The position numbers were made by a program, and so were the translations under genes. The notes under the pieces were generated by a model. It did no database searches, was not told the DNA's origin, and saw only the letters and a list, made by a program, of their open reading frames with translations. Source: Yimella sp. cx-51 (lineage in GTDB: Bacteria > Actinomycetota > Actinomycetes > Actinomycetales > Dermatophilaceae). From it: 64,000 nucleotides of DNA. Shown one piece after another: positions 45,690-56,456 of this stretch. The stretch spans positions 2,418,001-2,482,000 of the forward strand of contig NZ_CP072113.1 in NCBI RefSeq assembly GCF_017654605.1, written 5' to 3'. How positions within the stretch are numbered: the first letter of the stretch is position 1; the number at the start of each line of letters is the position of its first letter.

Positions 45690-46519
45690 GTGCGTTCCCC
45701 GTCGTTGCGGCGCTGACCAGCGCGGCCGTGCACCAGCGCGACGACGAGCACTGCGGTCACGACGAGCACGAGCGACAGAGCCACGGCGGCGTCCGGATCG
45801 CTCTCCCGCTGCAGGTAGATCTCCAACGGCAACGTGCGGGTGACACCTTCCAGGCTGCCGGCAAAGGTGAGCGTGGCGCCGAATTCGCCGAGGGAGCGGG
45901 CGAAGGCCAGCACGGCACCCGACGTGAGCCCCGGCAGTACGAGCGGGAGCGTGACCCGTCGCAGCACGAAGGTCGGTCGTCCGCCGAGAGTCGAAGCCAC
46001 GTGCTCGTAGCGCCTACCGACGCTGCGCAGCGTGCCCTCCAGGCTCAGCACCATGAACGGCAGCGCGACGAAGGTCTGGGCGAACACCACCGCCGTCGTC
46101 GAGAAGGCCACCTGCAGACCCAGTGCGTCGAAGGTGCTGCCCAGCAGACCCCGGCGACCGAAGGTATACACCAGCGCGATGCCGCCGACGACCGGCGGCA
46201 GCACGAGCGGCAGGAGCACCAGGGCCCGGAACACTTGTTTGCCGGGAAAGTCGTTGCGTGCCAACACCATTGCCATCGGCACCCCGAGCACCACACAGAG
46301 CAGGGTCGAGGCTGCGGACGTCCTGAGGCTGAGCCACAGGGCAGCCCGGGACGACTCCGAAGTCACCAGGGCACGGAAGTTCGACCAGTCGACCTCGGCC
46401 ACCATCGCAACCAAAGGGATCAGGATGAAGGCTGCACCCAGTGCTGCGGGCACGTGGATCCACCGCGGTAGCCCTGAGTAGTCAGGCTGACGCTTCCGGG
46501 GCGCGGCCAAGCGGCTCAC
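45686..46519 (-). CDS. modB: Molybdate ABC transporter permease
   Basis: 277 residues, five to six membrane segments. It has the EAA loop typical of ModB ([20 protein letters not shown]) and the end [20 protein letters not shown]. That segment is diagnostic for molybdate and sulfate permeases. The GTG start overlaps modA (GTGA). Confidence 0.92.
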   Translation of the reverse strand: MSRLAAPRKRQPDYSGLPRWIHVPAALGAAFILIPLVAMVAEVDWSNFRALVTSESSRAALWLSLRTSAASTLLCVVLGVPMAMVLARNDFPGKQVFRALVLLPLVLPPVVGGIALVYTFGRRGLLGSTFDALGLQVAFSTTAVVFAQTFVALPFMVLSLEGTLRSVGRRYEHVASTLGGRPTFVLRRVTLPLVLPGLTSGAVLAFARSLGEFGATLTFAGSLEGVTRTLPLEIYLQRESDPDAAVALSLVLVVTAVLVVALVHGRAGQRRNDGERT

Positions 46520-47286
46520 TCGGCCGGGAAGGCCACGCGGAATCCGGCGTCCGCCAGAGCCCGCTGCCCCTGTGGCCCGGCCACCGCGCCGATGAAGGAA
46601 TCCGCCAGGTCGGCGTCCGCGCTCGTGCGCAGCGCTGCCACCGGGTACTCGTTCACCGCGGACGACGACTGCGCGAAATCGATGCCCTTCACCTTTCCGG
46701 CGGCAGCTTTCACATCTGTGCGGTAGACCAGCCCGGCATCCGCCTCACCACTGACGACCTTGCCCATGACGCCGGTGACCGACGACTCCTCACTGACCGG
46801 CTTCAAGGTCACGCCCGCGGCTCGCTGCACTAGCTGCGCCGCCGCACCACAGGGCACCTGCGGCGCGCACACGACCACTTTGACGCCAGGACCGGTGAGG
46901 TCAGCCAGCGAGTTGACGTCGGCCGGATTGGTCGGTGGCACTGCGATCTGCAGCGTGTTGGAGGCGACGACGATCGGTTTGCCGACGGCCAAACCACTAT
47001 CGGTCGCCTTCTTCATGGTCGCGCTGTCGGCGGGGGCGAAGACGTCGGCGCGGGCGCCCTGCTGTAGTTGGGCCAAGAGGTCAGATGACCCGGCGAAGTT
47101 GAACTTCACTTTCACCCCCGGATGCTCGGCTTCGAAACGCGTACCGAGTGCGGTGAAGGTCGGCTTCAGCGATGCCGCGGCGAAGACCGTCAAGGTCTTG
47201 GAGCTCGTCTGGTCGTCGTCCGAGCCGCATCCGGCGGCCGACAGCAGCGCCGTGCTCGCCACGACGACTGCCGCTACCGACCGCAC
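46516..47286 (-). CDS. modA: Molybdate-binding lipoprotein
   Basis: 256 residues. The signal sequence with lipobox SAAGC (Cys20) anchors it outside the membrane. The mature part starts [20 protein letters not shown], with [20 protein letters not shown], as in ModA. Later come [20 protein letters not shown] and VNEYPVAAL. It starts from a GTG 15 bases after the map stop and therefore may share the adk-map transcript. That is an unusual place for a molybdate operon. Confidence 0.93.
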   Translation of the reverse strand: MRSVAAVVVASTALLSAAGCGSDDDQTSSKTLTVFAAASLKPTFTALGTRFEAEHPGVKVKFNFAGSSDLLAQLQQGARADVFAPADSATMKKATDSGLAVGKPIVVASNTLQIAVPPTNPADVNSLADLTGPGVKVVVCAPQVPCGAAAQLVQRAAGVTLKPVSEESSVTGVMGKVVSGEADAGLVYRTDVKAAAGKVKGIDFAQSSSAVNEYPVAALRTSADADLADSFIGAVAGPQGQRALADAGFRVAFPAE

Positions 47287-47301
47287 GCGACCCGACCGCC
47301 G

Positions 47302-48168
47302 TCAGTCCGCCAGGGGCGCGAAGGGTAGGCCCCGAGCTTCCAGTTCGGCCTGACCGCCATCCAGGGCGGTCAGCACCCAGAGGCCACCCTCGGTCGCGGC
47401 CACGGTGTGCTCCCAGTGGGCCGCCCGCGAACCGTCGTCGGTGACGACCGTCCACTCGTCCTCGAGCTCGTGCGTCTCGTAGGTGCCGAGGGTGACCATG
47501 GGCTCGATCGCAACCGTCGCGCCGACGCGGATCTGCGGGCCCTTGGCCTTCACCCGTTCGTTGTAGACGGTCGGCTCCATGTGCATCTCCTGGCCGATGC
47601 CGTGCCCGGTGTAGCCGTCGACGATGCCGAAGGTGAGGTCGTGCCCGTCCGCGCGGACGGCCTGCTCGGACGCCTCGATGGAGCTTTGGATGTCGGCACC
47701 GAGTTCGTAGACACCACGGCCGGGACGGAACCCGCCGATGCCCGACCACATCGAGTCTCGCGTCGCGCGGGACAGCGCGAGGTCTTCGGGACGCGCGTGC
47801 ACATCGCCGCCGACGATCAGGGTGATCGCGGAGTCGCCGTGCCAGCCATCGACGATCGCGCCGCAGTCGATCGACACCAGGTCGCCATTGCGTAGTACGC
47901 GGGCGCCCGGGATGCCGTGCACCACCTCGTCGTTGACCGAGACACACAAGGTGCCCGGGAAGCCGTGATAGCCGAGGAAGGACGGTGTGGCCCCTTGCGC
48001 CCGGATGAACTTCTCCGCGAGAGCGTCGAGGTCACCGGTGGTAACACCCTCCCCGGCAGCCGCGGCGACTTCCTGGAGGCAGCGGCCGACCACGAGACCG
48101 GCGCGCCGCATCTTCAGCAGCTGGTCGGTCGTCTTGACAGGGAGTCTTTCCTTGCTCAGGCCGAACAC
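47302..48168 (-). CDS. map: Methionine aminopeptidase, type I
   Basis: Removes the initiator methionine from nascent proteins. It has about 288 residues. The metal ligands of the pita-bread fold are in DLVSIDCGAIVDGWHGDSA (two Asp), TGHGIGQEMH (His) and VAIEPMVTLG (Glu), with the last Glu in HTVAATEGGLWVL replaced in position but present. The start is uncertain: I place it at the GTG at 48168 (FGLSKERLPVKT), just after the adk stop. An ATG at 48192 would overlap adk by 20 bases. The usual partner infA is 34 kb away. Confidence 0.94.
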   Translation of the reverse strand: MFGLSKERLPVKTTDQLLKMRRAGLVVGRCLQEVAAAAGEGVTTGDLDALAEKFIRAQGATPSFLGYHGFPGTLCVSVNDEVVHGIPGARVLRNGDLVSIDCGAIVDGWHGDSAITLIVGGDVHARPEDLALSRATRDSMWSGIGGFRPGRGVYELGADIQSSIEASEQAVRADGHDLTFGIVDGYTGHGIGQEMHMEPTVYNERVKAKGPQIRVGATVAIEPMVTLGTYETHELEDEWTVVTDDGSRAAHWEHTVAATEGGLWVLTALDGGQAELEARGLPFAPLAD

Positions 48169-48172
48169 CACG

Positions 48173-48748
48173 TCAGCGCGATGCCACGCCACCCAGTGCG
48201 TCGTTGATGCGCTGGGTCACCTCGTCCATCGAGCCCTCGCCATCGACGTCCACCAACAACCCGCGCTCGCGGTAGTTGTCGGCCAACGGCGCCGTCTCCT
48301 TGCGGTAGAGCGCCTGACGGTCTCGGATGACGTCCTCGGTGTCGTCGGTGCGACCACTGGTCTCGGCCCGCTTCAGCAGACGAGCGATGAGCTCCTCGTC
48401 GTCGACCACCAGTTCGAGCACTGCGTCGAGCCGGAAGCCGTCCTGCGCGAGCATCTCGTCGAGTGCCTCCACCTGAGGCAGGGTGCGCGGATAGCCGTCG
48501 AGCAGGAAGCCCGCCTGCGCGTCGTCCTGCTTCAGACGGTCGGCGACGATCGCGTTGGTGAGGTCATCGGAGACATACCCACCGGCGTCCAGGATCGACT
48601 TCACCTGCTTGCCGAGCTCGGTCTCGTTCTTGATGTTGGCCCGGAAGATGTCTCCGGTGGAGATGTGCGGGATCTCGAATGCGTCGCAGATGCGCTCGGC
48701 CTGTGTGCCCTTGCCGGCACCGGGCGGGCCAAGAATGATCAATCGCAT
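48173..48748 (-). CDS. adk: Adenylate kinase (short-LID form)
   Basis: 191 residues. The P-loop is [15 protein letters not shown], the AMP-binding part is [10 protein letters not shown] and [17 protein letters not shown]. The LID lacks the zinc-binding insertion, giving the short form normal in actinobacteria ([18 protein letters not shown]). It has its own promoter (48810-48839). It is normally directly after secY, but here ndh intervenes. Confidence 0.97.
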   Translation of the reverse strand: MRLIILGPPGAGKGTQAERICDAFEIPHISTGDIFRANIKNETELGKQVKSILDAGGYVSDDLTNAIVADRLKQDDAQAGFLLDGYPRTLPQVEALDEMLAQDGFRLDAVLELVVDDEELIARLLKRAETSGRTDDTEDVIRDRQALYRKETAPLADNYRERGLLVDVDGEGSMDEVTQRINDALGGVASR

Positions 48749-48809
48749 CGAGCAACCTCCACGTCGTTGTCACCGGCCGAAGGGATCGGGCCGTCGGAAC
48801 ACTGGCGGG

Positions 48810-48839
48810 ATTCTACCGAGCACCGGCCGAATCGGTCGA
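48810..48839 (-). promoter_or_regulatory. Promoter of adk-map(-modABC)
   Basis: TCGACC (48834-48839) and TAGAAT (48810-48815) on the minus strand are separated by 18 bases. The leader to adk is about 55 bases and carries GGAGG. Confidence 0.55.
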
Positions 48840-48872
48840 TGCAGGTCGCTGCGCGGACCGCCGGCAATCGAA

Positions 48873-50201
48873 TCATGCCGGTTCGGAGGAATGTGCCTCT
48901 GCCACTTCGTCCAGCTTCGCGGCGTCGGTGCCAGGTCGCAGCGTGTGAGCGGTCGGCGTGTCTCCGACGATCGCGTTGTGGCTGCGGTGCCAGAACAGGT
49001 AGCGCGACCCGAGGTTGACCATGGCCGCGGCGCGGTTACGCACGCCGAGCAGGGTGAACACGTGCACACCGGTCCAGATGACCCATGCCGGGAAGCCCTG
49101 CATGCGCGGCAGGTGCGTCGCTTCGGCCACAGCTGAACTGCGCCCGATCGTGGCCAGGATGCCCTTGTCCTTGTACTTGAAGGGCTCCACCTGCTCACCG
49201 TGCAGATCTGCCTTGATCTGCCGTGCGACATAGTCGCCGCCCTGCAGCGCCGGCTGCGCAAGCTGCGGGAGCGCTCGGTCGCCCTCTTCGACCGCGATGT
49301 CGCCGACCGCGAACACCTTGTCGAGGCCCTCGACGCGCAGGTGATCGTCGACCTTGATTCGTCCACCACGCCCTTGGGGCACGCCCCAGTTCGCCACGGC
49401 GTCCGGAGCCTTGATGCCACTGGCCCACACCACGACACCGGCCGGCAGGAATTCGTCGTCGCCAACCACGACGCCGTTCTCACGCACTTCCTTCACGGTG
49501 GTGTTGAGACGCAGGTCGACGTCGCGCTTCAGCAGGGCCTTGCGGGCGTACTCCTGGCTCTTCTCCCCGAATGCCGACAACAACTGCGGCGCCATCTCGA
49601 TCAGGGTGACGTGGGTGCGCTCGCGGCTCAGCTCGGGGTAGGTCACCGGCATGTCGTTGTTGCGCAGTTCGGCCAACGCCCCGGCCGTCTCCACTCCGGT
49701 CGCACCGCCACCGACGACGACGATGCGCACGTCCTCACCTTGACGGTGGGCCGCTGCGTACTCCAGGCCCGCGAACAACCGGTCGCGTACGGCCAGCGCC
49801 TGGGCTCGCGTGTAGAGCGGCAGCGCGTATTTGTCCGCGCCGGGCACGCCGAAGAAGTTCGCGGTGACACCGGTAGCGATGACCAGGTAGTCGTAGCGCA
49901 CCGCCTCCCCGCCTTCGAGCAGCACCTCGCGCTGTTCGTGGTCGATCGTGGAGACCTCGCCGTTGACGAACCGGACGCGGGGGTTGTGTTCGCGCACCGC
50001 GCGCAGGAACCACGTGACATCGCCGGGGTTCAGGGTGGCCGTCGCCACCTGGTAGAGCAGCGGCTGGAAGGTGTTGTAGTTGTGGCGGTCGATCAGCACC
50101 ACATCGACGTCGGTCTTGCGCAACGCGCGGACCGTGGCCAGACCGCCGAAGCCTCCTCCGAGAACAACGACGCGCGGCTTGCCAGAAGTCTGCTCAGTCA
50201 T
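48873..50201 (-). CDS. ndh: Type II NADH dehydrogenase (NDH-2)
   Basis: 442 residues. It oxidises NADH and reduces menaquinone without proton pumping, at the inner face of the membrane. The FAD site is RVVVLGGGFGGLATVRAL and the NADH site is IVVVGGGATGVETAGALAEL. The conserved quinone-side segments are FAVGDIA and PQLAQPALQGG. Near the C-terminus a hydrophobic helix (FPAWVIWTGVHVFTLLGV) and RYLFWHRSH match the membrane-attachment end. It interrupts the conserved secY-adk pair and is flanked by a terminator and a promoter of its own. Confidence 0.93.
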   Translation of the reverse strand: MTEQTSGKPRVVVLGGGFGGLATVRALRKTDVDVVLIDRHNYNTFQPLLYQVATATLNPGDVTWFLRAVREHNPRVRFVNGEVSTIDHEQREVLLEGGEAVRYDYLVIATGVTANFFGVPGADKYALPLYTRAQALAVRDRLFAGLEYAAAHRQGEDVRIVVVGGGATGVETAGALAELRNNDMPVTYPELSRERTHVTLIEMAPQLLSAFGEKSQEYARKALLKRDVDLRLNTTVKEVRENGVVVGDDEFLPAGVVVWASGIKAPDAVANWGVPQGRGGRIKVDDHLRVEGLDKVFAVGDIAVEEGDRALPQLAQPALQGGDYVARQIKADLHGEQVEPFKYKDKGILATIGRSSAVAEATHLPRMQGFPAWVIWTGVHVFTLLGVRNRAAAMVNLGSRYLFWHRSHNAIVGDTPTAHTLRPGTDAAKLDEVAEAHSSEPA

Positions 50202-50245
50202 GCCTCCAGCCTAAGCGCGCACCGACTGCAGCCGACGGAATAAGC

Positions 50246-50275
50246 AGTGTGATCTGGAGCAAGCTCGTCGATCAA
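50246..50275 (-). promoter_or_regulatory. Possible ndh promoter
   Basis: TTGATC (50270-50275) and CACACT (50246-50251), 18 bases apart on the minus strand, lie about 45 bases above the ndh start. The -10 lacks the initial T, so it is moderate evidence. Confidence 0.4.
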
Positions 50276-50338
50276 CACTGCCGCGGTAGCACCCGGCACA
50301 CCACGCTGGAACAGTCGCGCAGTCAAGACGGCTCGGCC

Positions 50339-50362
50339 GGTCAGCAGCAACGCCTGCTGACC
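50339..50362 (-). terminator. Hairpin after secY
   Basis: A perfect 9-bp stem, GGTCAGCAG / CTGCTGACC, with a 6-base loop lies 29 bases past the secY stop. Confidence 0.65.
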
Positions 50363-50390
50363 AGCCGAATCGAAGGTGAATGCAGAAGAT

Positions 50391-51698
<1,308 letters not shown>

Positions 51699-51714
51699 AG
51701 GATCCTCCTGAGAA

Positions 51715-51798
51715 CCGCCGCAGGGCGGCGGGCCGACCAATCGGTCGTTGCATGTCGTCGGGCCACGGTCTGCCGTAGCCACGTGTTCAGAAACTTTA
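51715..51798 (-). promoter_or_regulatory. secY leader: -10-like element and hairpin before the ribosome site
   Basis: TAAAGT (51793-51798) is a good -10 but has only a weak -35. A 6-bp hairpin CCGCCG / CGGCGG with a 5-base loop (51715-51731) ends just before the AGGAGG of secY, so it could modulate initiation. Confidence 0.4.
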
Positions 51799-51801
51799 CC
51801 T

Positions 51802-51874
51802 CGCAACAACGCCGCCCCAGCACGTGTGGTTCCCCGGGGGGACCGCACGCCCTGAGGCGGCGTTCAGTGTTGCG
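51802..51874 (-). terminator. Long hairpin between rplO and secY
   Basis: CGCAACA plus ACGCCGCC (51802-51816) pair with GGCGGCGT and TGTTGCG (51856-51874) around a 4-base bulge. The enclosed loop holds a GC-rich segment. It begins just past the rplO stop and probably ends most spc transcripts before secY. Confidence 0.6.
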
Positions 51875-51880
51875 TCAGGC

Positions 51881-52342
51881 TCACGCCTGGGTGATCGAGC
51901 CGCCGGCGGCTTCGATCTTGTCCTTGGCCGAGGCCGAGAACTTCTCCACGGTGAGGTCGACCTTGACGGTGATCTCGCCGGTGCCGAGAACCTTGACCGG
52001 CTGGCCCTTGCGGACCGCGCCCTTGGCCACGAGGTCTTCGACCGACACAGCGCCGCCTTCGGGGAAGAGCGCCGAGATCTTGTCGAGGTTGACGACCTGG
52101 TAGGTCACCTTGAACGGGTTCTTGAACCCGCGCATCTTGGGCAGACGCATGTGCAGCGGCGTCTGACCACCTTCGAAACGCTCCGGCACCTGGTACCGAG
52201 CGCCCGTGCCCTTGGTACCGCGACCAGCGGTCTTACCCTTGGAGCCCTCACCACGACCAACGCGGGTCTTGGCGGTCTTGGCACCAGGAGCAGGACGCAG
52301 GTGGTGCACCTTGAGTGCGTGCGTCTTCTCGTTGTCAACCAT
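51881..52342 (-). CDS. rplO: 50S ribosomal protein L15
   Basis: 153 residues, starting [20 protein letters not shown]. The basic extended arm is [20 protein letters not shown] and the globular end has [20 protein letters not shown]. The ATG overlaps the rpmD stop by one base (TGATG). A late-assembly protein of the large subunit. Confidence 0.97.
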   Translation of the reverse strand: MVDNEKTHALKVHHLRPAPGAKTAKTRVGRGEGSKGKTAGRGTKGTGARYQVPERFEGGQTPLHMRLPKMRGFKNPFKVTYQVVNLDKISALFPEGGAVSVEDLVAKGAVRKGQPVKVLGTGEITVKVDLTVEKFSASAKDKIEAAGGSITQA

Positions 52343-52524
52343 CAGTCAATCTCCTCAACGGTCACCAGGTGGCGAACCGCACGGACCATGCCCCGGATCT
52401 CCGGGCGGTCCTCCTGCTCGACGGTGTGGCCGATGCGCTTGAGGCCCAGCGAACGCAGGGTCTCGCGCGCCTTCGGCTTGTTACCGATCTCCGACTTGAC
52501 CTGGGTCACCTTCAGCGTTGCCAT
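52342..52524 (-). CDS. rpmD: 50S ribosomal protein L30
   Basis: 60 residues, [20 protein letters not shown] and onward with [20 protein letters not shown]. This is the full L30 length. It overlaps rpsE by one base at its start and rplO by one base at its end, so the three are translationally coupled. Confidence 0.97.
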   Translation of the reverse strand: MATLKVTQVKSEIGNKPKARETLRSLGLKRIGHTVEQEDRPEIRGMVRAVRHLVTVEEID

Positions 52525-53192
52525 CAGGCACCTGCCTTCTCGGACGCCGCAGCGGCCATGGCGCGCTGCATAGCGACCGGAGCGACAGCATCCAGCGGTA
52601 GACCGCGGCGAGCCGCGACGGCCTCCGGACGCTCCAGGCCCTTGAGGGCTGCAGCGGTGGCGTGCACGATGTTGATCGCGTTGTCCGAGCCGAGCGACTT
52701 GGACAGCACGTCGTGGATGCCTGCGCACTCCAGCACGGCGCGCACCGGACCACCGGCGATGACACCGGTACCGGCAGCGGCCGGGCGCAGCAGGACGACG
52801 CCTGCAGCAGCCTCACCCTGGATCGGGTGCGGGATGGTGCCACCGATCATCGGGACGCGGAAGAAGTTCTTCTTCGCTTCCTCGACGGCCTTGGCGATCG
52901 CGGCCGGCACTTCCTTGGCCTTGCCGTAGCCGACGCCGACGGTGCCCTGTCCGTCTCCGACCACGACGAGCGCGGTGAAGCTGAACCGGCGACCACCCTG
53001 CACGACCTTGGCCACACGGTTGATCGTGACGACGCGCTCCAGGTACTGGTTGCGCTCGTCGTTCTGGTTGTTACGACGGTTGTCGCGTCCGCCGTCACGG
53101 CCGCCGCGGCCGCGACGGTCGTTGTTGTTGTCGCTGTTCTCGGGGCCGCCCTGGGCGGAGCCAGCGGCACCTCGACGCTGGGGTCCAGCCAT
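52524..53192 (-). CDS. rpsE: 30S ribosomal protein S5
   Basis: S5 contributes to decoding accuracy. The 222 residues start with a Gly/Arg/Asn-rich extension of about 45. The core follows with [20 protein letters not shown] and [20 protein letters not shown]. The C-terminal part has [20 protein letters not shown] and [16 protein letters not shown]. It follows rplR by 34 bases. Confidence 0.97.
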   Translation of the reverse strand: MAGPQRRGAAGSAQGGPENSDNNNDRRGRGGRDGGRDNRRNNQNDERNQYLERVVTINRVAKVVQGGRRFSFTALVVVGDGQGTVGVGYGKAKEVPAAIAKAVEEAKKNFFRVPMIGGTIPHPIQGEAAAGVVLLRPAAAGTGVIAGGPVRAVLECAGIHDVLSKSLGSDNAINIVHATAAALKGLERPEAVAARRGLPLDAVAPVAMQRAMAAAASEKAGA

Positions 53193-53226
53193 CAGTGGTT
53201 CCTCATCTCAGCAGTGTTGGTCATCA

Positions 53227-53607
53227 TCAGAGCGTCAGGCCACCCTCACGGGCGCCATCGGCGATGGCGGCGACACGACCGGCGTACCGGTTACCACCGC
53301 GGTCGAAGACGACGGCCTCAATGCCGGCGTCCTTGGCGCGAGCAGCCAGCAGTTCGCCGACCTTCTTCGCCTTGGCAGTCTTGTCACCCTCGAAGGAGCG
53401 CAGGTCGGCTTCCATGGTCGAGGCCGACACCAGCGTCTTGCTCTGGGTGTCGTCGACGATCTGGACGAAGACGTGACGCGAGCTGCGGTTGACGACCATG
53501 CGCGGACGCGCAGTCGTACCCGAGACGCGCTTGCGCAGTCGGAAGTGACGGCGGTTACGAGCAGCAGCCTTGCTGTTCGAGCGCTTGACGATTCGTGCGT
53601 TTGCCAT
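53227..53607 (-). CDS. rplR: 50S ribosomal protein L18
   Basis: 126 residues. L18 binds 5S rRNA in the central protuberance. It has the Arg-rich N-terminus [20 protein letters not shown], then [18 protein letters not shown] and [20 protein letters not shown]. It starts 3 bases after the rplF stop. Confidence 0.97.
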   Translation of the reverse strand: MANARIVKRSNSKAAARNRRHFRLRKRVSGTTARPRMVVNRSSRHVFVQIVDDTQSKTLVSASTMEADLRSFEGDKTAKAKKVGELLAARAKDAGIEAVVFDRGGNRYAGRVAAIADGAREGGLTL

Positions 53608-53610
53608 GGC

Positions 53611-54150
53611 TTACTTACCGGCCTTTCCGACCTTGCGGCGGATGTGCTCACCCTCGTAGCGCACGCCCTTGGCCTTGTACGGGTCGGGCTTGCGCAGCTT
53701 GCGGATGTTGGCTGCGATCTCGCCGACCAGCTGCTTGTCGATGCCACTGACCGAGAACCGGGTGGGGTTCTCGACGGCGAAGGTGATGCCCTCGGGCGCC
53801 TTCACCAGGATCGGGTGGCTGTAGCCGAGAGCGAACTCCAGGTCGGAGCCCTTGGCGGTCACGCGGTAACCGGTGCCGTGGATCTCGAGCTTCTTGGTGT
53901 AGCCCTCGGTGACACCGATGACCATGTTGTTGATCAGGCTGCGGGTCAGGCCGTGGCGCGAACGAGCGTCACGGTCGTCGCTGGGGCGGGTCACCTCGAC
54001 GGTGCCGTCCTCTGCCTTGGCAACGCTGATCGGGCTCGGGACCGTCAGGGCGAGCGAGCCCTTGGGGCCCTTCACCGCGACGTCCTGACCGTCGATGGTC
54101 ACGTCGACACCGCTCGGCACCGGAACCGGAAGACGTCCAATACGAGACAT
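53611..54150 (-). CDS. rplF: 50S ribosomal protein L6
   Basis: 179 residues, two tandem L6 folds. It starts [20 protein letters not shown] and has [20 protein letters not shown]. The C-terminal signature is [20 protein letters not shown] near the factor-binding site. AGGAGG-like bases precede the ATG. It lies 25 bases after rpsH. Confidence 0.97.
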   Translation of the reverse strand: MSRIGRLPVPVPSGVDVTIDGQDVAVKGPKGSLALTVPSPISVAKAEDGTVEVTRPSDDRDARSRHGLTRSLINNMVIGVTEGYTKKLEIHGTGYRVTAKGSDLEFALGYSHPILVKAPEGITFAVENPTRFSVSGIDKQLVGEIAANIRKLRKPDPYKAKGVRYEGEHIRRKVGKAGK

Positions 54151-54175
54151 TGTCTATTCCTCCTTTGTTCCCGGA

Positions 54176-54574
54176 TTACCAGACGTAAGCGAGGACTTCC
54201 CCGCCTACACCCTTGGAAGCGGCCTGCTTGTCGGTCAACAAGCCGGACGACGTGGAAAGGATCGCGACCCCCAGGCCACCGAGCACGCGCGGCAGGTTGG
54301 TGGACTTGGCGTACACGCGCAGACCGGGCTTGCTGACGCGGCGAACGCCGGCGATCGAGCGCTCCCGGTTGGGGCCGTACTTGAGGTCGATGATCAGGGT
54401 CTTGCCCACCGTTGCGTCCTCAACCCGGAAGTCCGCGATGTATCCCTCGGACTTCAGGATCTCAGCAATGTGAGACTTGAGCTTCGAATACGGCATCGAC
54501 GTCGAGTCGTGGTGCGCCGTGTTGGCGTTCCGGACTCGGGTCAGCATGTCCGCAATCGGGTCGGTCATGGTCAT
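54176..54574 (-). CDS. rpsH: 30S ribosomal protein S8
   Basis: 132 residues, [20 protein letters not shown] at the start and [20 protein letters not shown] and [20 protein letters not shown] later. S8 binds the central domain of 16S rRNA and in many bacteria represses its own operon. A 146-base gap with a hairpin separates it from rpsN. I see no clear copy of an S8 target there. Confidence 0.97.
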   Translation of the reverse strand: MTMTDPIADMLTRVRNANTAHHDSTSMPYSKLKSHIAEILKSEGYIADFRVEDATVGKTLIIDLKYGPNRERSIAGVRRVSKPGLRVYAKSTNLPRVLGGLGVAILSTSSGLLTDKQAASKGVGGEVLAYVW

Positions 54575-54681
54575 TGGGCTGTCCCGCCCTCCCTCACCGG
54601 GGTTTCAGACGCGAGGATTCGCGGCCGACCTTCGGTGTAGATCTTTGTAACTTCAGTGAGTGTGTGAGCTGGTTCGTCGAA

Positions 54682-54710
54682 GCGGTGCATCTGCATGTGC
54701 ATCGCACCGC
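54682..54710 (-). other. Hairpin between rpsN and rpsH
   Basis: The stem GCGGTGC / GCACCGC (7 bp) with a 15-base loop starts 11 bases after the rpsN stop. It may attenuate or protect the message within the spc operon. Confidence 0.4.
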
Positions 54711-54720
54711 CCGACGGGGG

Positions 54721-54906
54721 TCACCAGCTTGACTTGGTGACGCCGGGCAGTTCGCCGCGGTGCGCCATCTCGCGCAGGCAGATACGGCACAGGCCGAACT
54801 TGCGGTAGACCGAGTGCGGACGACCGCAACGGTTGCAGCGGGTGTAACCGCGCACCGCGAACTTCGGCTTGGCGTTCGCCTTGTTGATCAGGGCCTTCTT
54901 CGCCAT
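54721..54906 (-). CDS. rpsN: 30S ribosomal protein S14, zinc-binding short form
   Basis: 61 residues, [20 protein letters not shown] then [20 protein letters not shown]. Two C-x2-C pairs bind zinc, as in the type Z form. It is placed one base after rplE in the standard spc order. Confidence 0.97.
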   Translation of the reverse strand: MAKKALINKANAKPKFAVRGYTRCNRCGRPHSVYRKFGLCRICLREMAHRGELPGVTKSSW

Positions 54907-54907
54907 G

Positions 54908-55480
54908 TCACTTCTCCTTGAACGGGAAGCCCAGCTGGCGAAGCAGCGCGCGACCCTCGTCATCGTTGGCAGCCGTGGTCACGACCGTGATGTCCATGCC
55001 ACGCACGCGGTCGATCTTGTCCTGATCGATCTCGTGGAACATCGACTGCTCGGTCAGACCGAAGGTGTAGTTGCCGTTGCCGTCGAACTGCTTCGGCGAC
55101 AGGCCACGGAAGTCGCGGATACGGGGCAGAGCCACCGAGACCAGGCGGTCCAGGAACTCCCACATGCGGTCGCCGCGCAGCGTGGTGTGCGCACCGATCG
55201 GCATGCCCTCACGCAGCTTGAACTGGGCGATCGACTTGCGCGCCTTGGTGACAGCCGGCTGCTGACCGGTGATGGCCGAGAGGTCGCGGATGGCGCCCTC
55301 AATCAGCTTGCTGTCACGGGCTGCGTCGCCGACACCCATGTTGACGACGACCTTGGTCACCGTCGGCACCTGCATGACGTTCGAGAACTCGAACTGCGCC
55401 AGCAGTGCCTGCTTGATCTCGTCCTGGTAGCGCTGCTTGAGGCGCGGCGCTGCCGTCTGCTTGGTAGCGGTCTCAGTCAT
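54908..55480 (-). CDS. rplE: 50S ribosomal protein L5
   Basis: 190 residues. L5 binds 5S rRNA and contacts P-site tRNA. It has [40 protein letters not shown] and [21 protein letters not shown] start at the ATG at 55480, which shares a base with the rplX stop and has AAGGA 6 bases upstream. A GTG one codon earlier is also in frame. Confidence 0.97.
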   Translation of the reverse strand: MTETATKQTAAPRLKQRYQDEIKQALLAQFEFSNVMQVPTVTKVVVNMGVGDAARDSKLIEGAIRDLSAITGQQPAVTKARKSIAQFKLREGMPIGAHTTLRGDRMWEFLDRLVSVALPRIRDFRGLSPKQFDGNGNYTFGLTEQSMFHEIDQDKIDRVRGMDITVVTTAANDDEGRALLRQLGFPFKEK

Positions 55481-55821
55481 CACAGGTCCTTACCCGAGCG
55501 AACGGACACTCGGGTCCGGACGGTCTTGGAACGACCGTCACGCTCAACGGTCTCGACGCGCGTCTTGATGCGGGTCGGCTTACCGGTCTCGGGGTCGACG
55601 ATCTGCACGTTGGACACGTGGATCGGCGCCTCGACGACCTGGATGCCACCGCTGGCCTGGCCCGGCTGGCCGGCGCGCAGGTGCTTGGTGACGCGGTTGA
55701 CGCCCTCGACGACCACACGACCGGTCTCGGTGTTGACCGAGATGACCTTGCCCTGCTTGCCCTTGTCGGGCCCGCTGATGACCTGAACCAGGTCGTTCTT
55801 CTTGATCTTCATCTTCGCCAT
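55480..55821 (-). CDS. rplX: 50S ribosomal protein L24
   Basis: 113 residues. It starts [20 protein letters not shown], a KOW motif, and continues with [21 protein letters not shown]24 is an assembly initiator near the exit tunnel. It lies 4 bases after rplN and overlaps rplE. Confidence 0.97.
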   Translation of the reverse strand: MAKMKIKKNDLVQVISGPDKGKQGKVISVNTETGRVVVEGVNRVTKHLRAGQPGQASGGIQVVEAPIHVSNVQIVDPETGKPTRIKTRVETVERDGRSKTVRTRVSVRSGKDL

Positions 55822-55825
55822 GGCC

Positions 55826-56194
55826 TCAGATCACCTCGGGTGCGAGCGAGATGATCTTCATGAAGCGCTTGTCGCGCAGCTCACGGCCCACGGGGCCGAA
55901 GATGCGGGTGCCACGGGGGTCACCGTCGTTCTTGAGGATCACCGCAGCGTTCTCATCGAAGCGGATGTAGCTGCCGTCCGGACGACGACGCTCCTTGCGG
56001 GTGCGGACGATGACCGCCTTGACGATATCGCCCTTCTTGACGTTGCCACCGGGGATGGCGTCCTTGACGGTCGCCACGATGGTGTCACCGATGCTGGCGT
56101 AGCGACGACCCGAGCCACCGAGCACACGGATGCAAAGGATTTCCTTCGCACCGGTGTTGTCGGCGACCTTCAGTCGCGACTCCTGCTGGATCAC
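55826..56194 (-). CDS. rplN: 50S ribosomal protein L14
   Basis: 122 residues from a GTG start: [20 protein letters not shown], then [20 protein letters not shown] and [28 protein letters not shown] precedes the start. It is the first gene of the spc operon, below its own promoter (56367-56396). Confidence 0.97.
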   Translation of the reverse strand: MIQQESRLKVADNTGAKEILCIRVLGGSGRRYASIGDTIVATVKDAIPGGNVKKGDIVKAVIVRTRKERRRPDGSYIRFDENAAVILKNDGDPRGTRIFGPVGRELRDKRFMKIISLAPEVI

Positions 56195-56307
56195 AGTTCT
56201 TCTCCTGTCGTCTCACTGGTTCTCTGCCACCGGATGAGGTGCGAGCCTTGCGGAACGGATACATGTACGTCTCAGGTCCACTGGCCATCGCTGGCCATGC
56301 CGAAGCC

Positions 56308-56322
56308 CCGTGAGATTCACGG
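56308..56322 (-). other. Small hairpin in the rplN leader
   Basis: CCGTGA and TCACGG form a 6-bp stem with a 3-base loop (8 bp with flanking wobble pairs in the minus-strand RNA). It lies about 40 bases into the predicted leader. Confidence 0.4.
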
Positions 56323-56348
56323 AGCTGGAGGACTCAGAGGTTTTGAGC

Positions 56349-56391
56349 GCCGTACGGCGACAGCCCAGTCTAGGGGCCACCGCCGTACGGC
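56349..56391. repeat. Inverted repeat of two CCGTACGG palindromes over the spc promoter
   Basis: GCCGTACGGCG (56349-56359) is the exact complement of CGCCGTACGGC (56381-56391). Each arm contains the 8-base palindrome CCGTACGG. One arm lies between the -35 and -10 boxes of the rplN promoter, the other just downstream of the -10. Confidence 0.7.
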
Positions 56392-56396
56392 TCCAA
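56367..56396 (-). promoter_or_regulatory. Promoter of the spc operon (rplN)
   Basis: TTGGAG (56391-56396) and TAGACT (56367-56372) on the minus strand are 18 bases apart. The leader is about 165 bases. The 262-base gap between rpsQ and rplN is the usual S10/spc boundary. Confidence 0.65.
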
Positions 56397-56456
56397 ATCA
56401 CGCCGCCGCGGCGGGGTGGGTTGTGACACCCACCACCAAGTGCGACGACGAGCGGA

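Noticed and set aside
51699-51848. 50-residue N-terminal extension of SecY
   Set aside because: It is not conserved in character, and AGGAGG stands 5 bases before the TTG at 51698.
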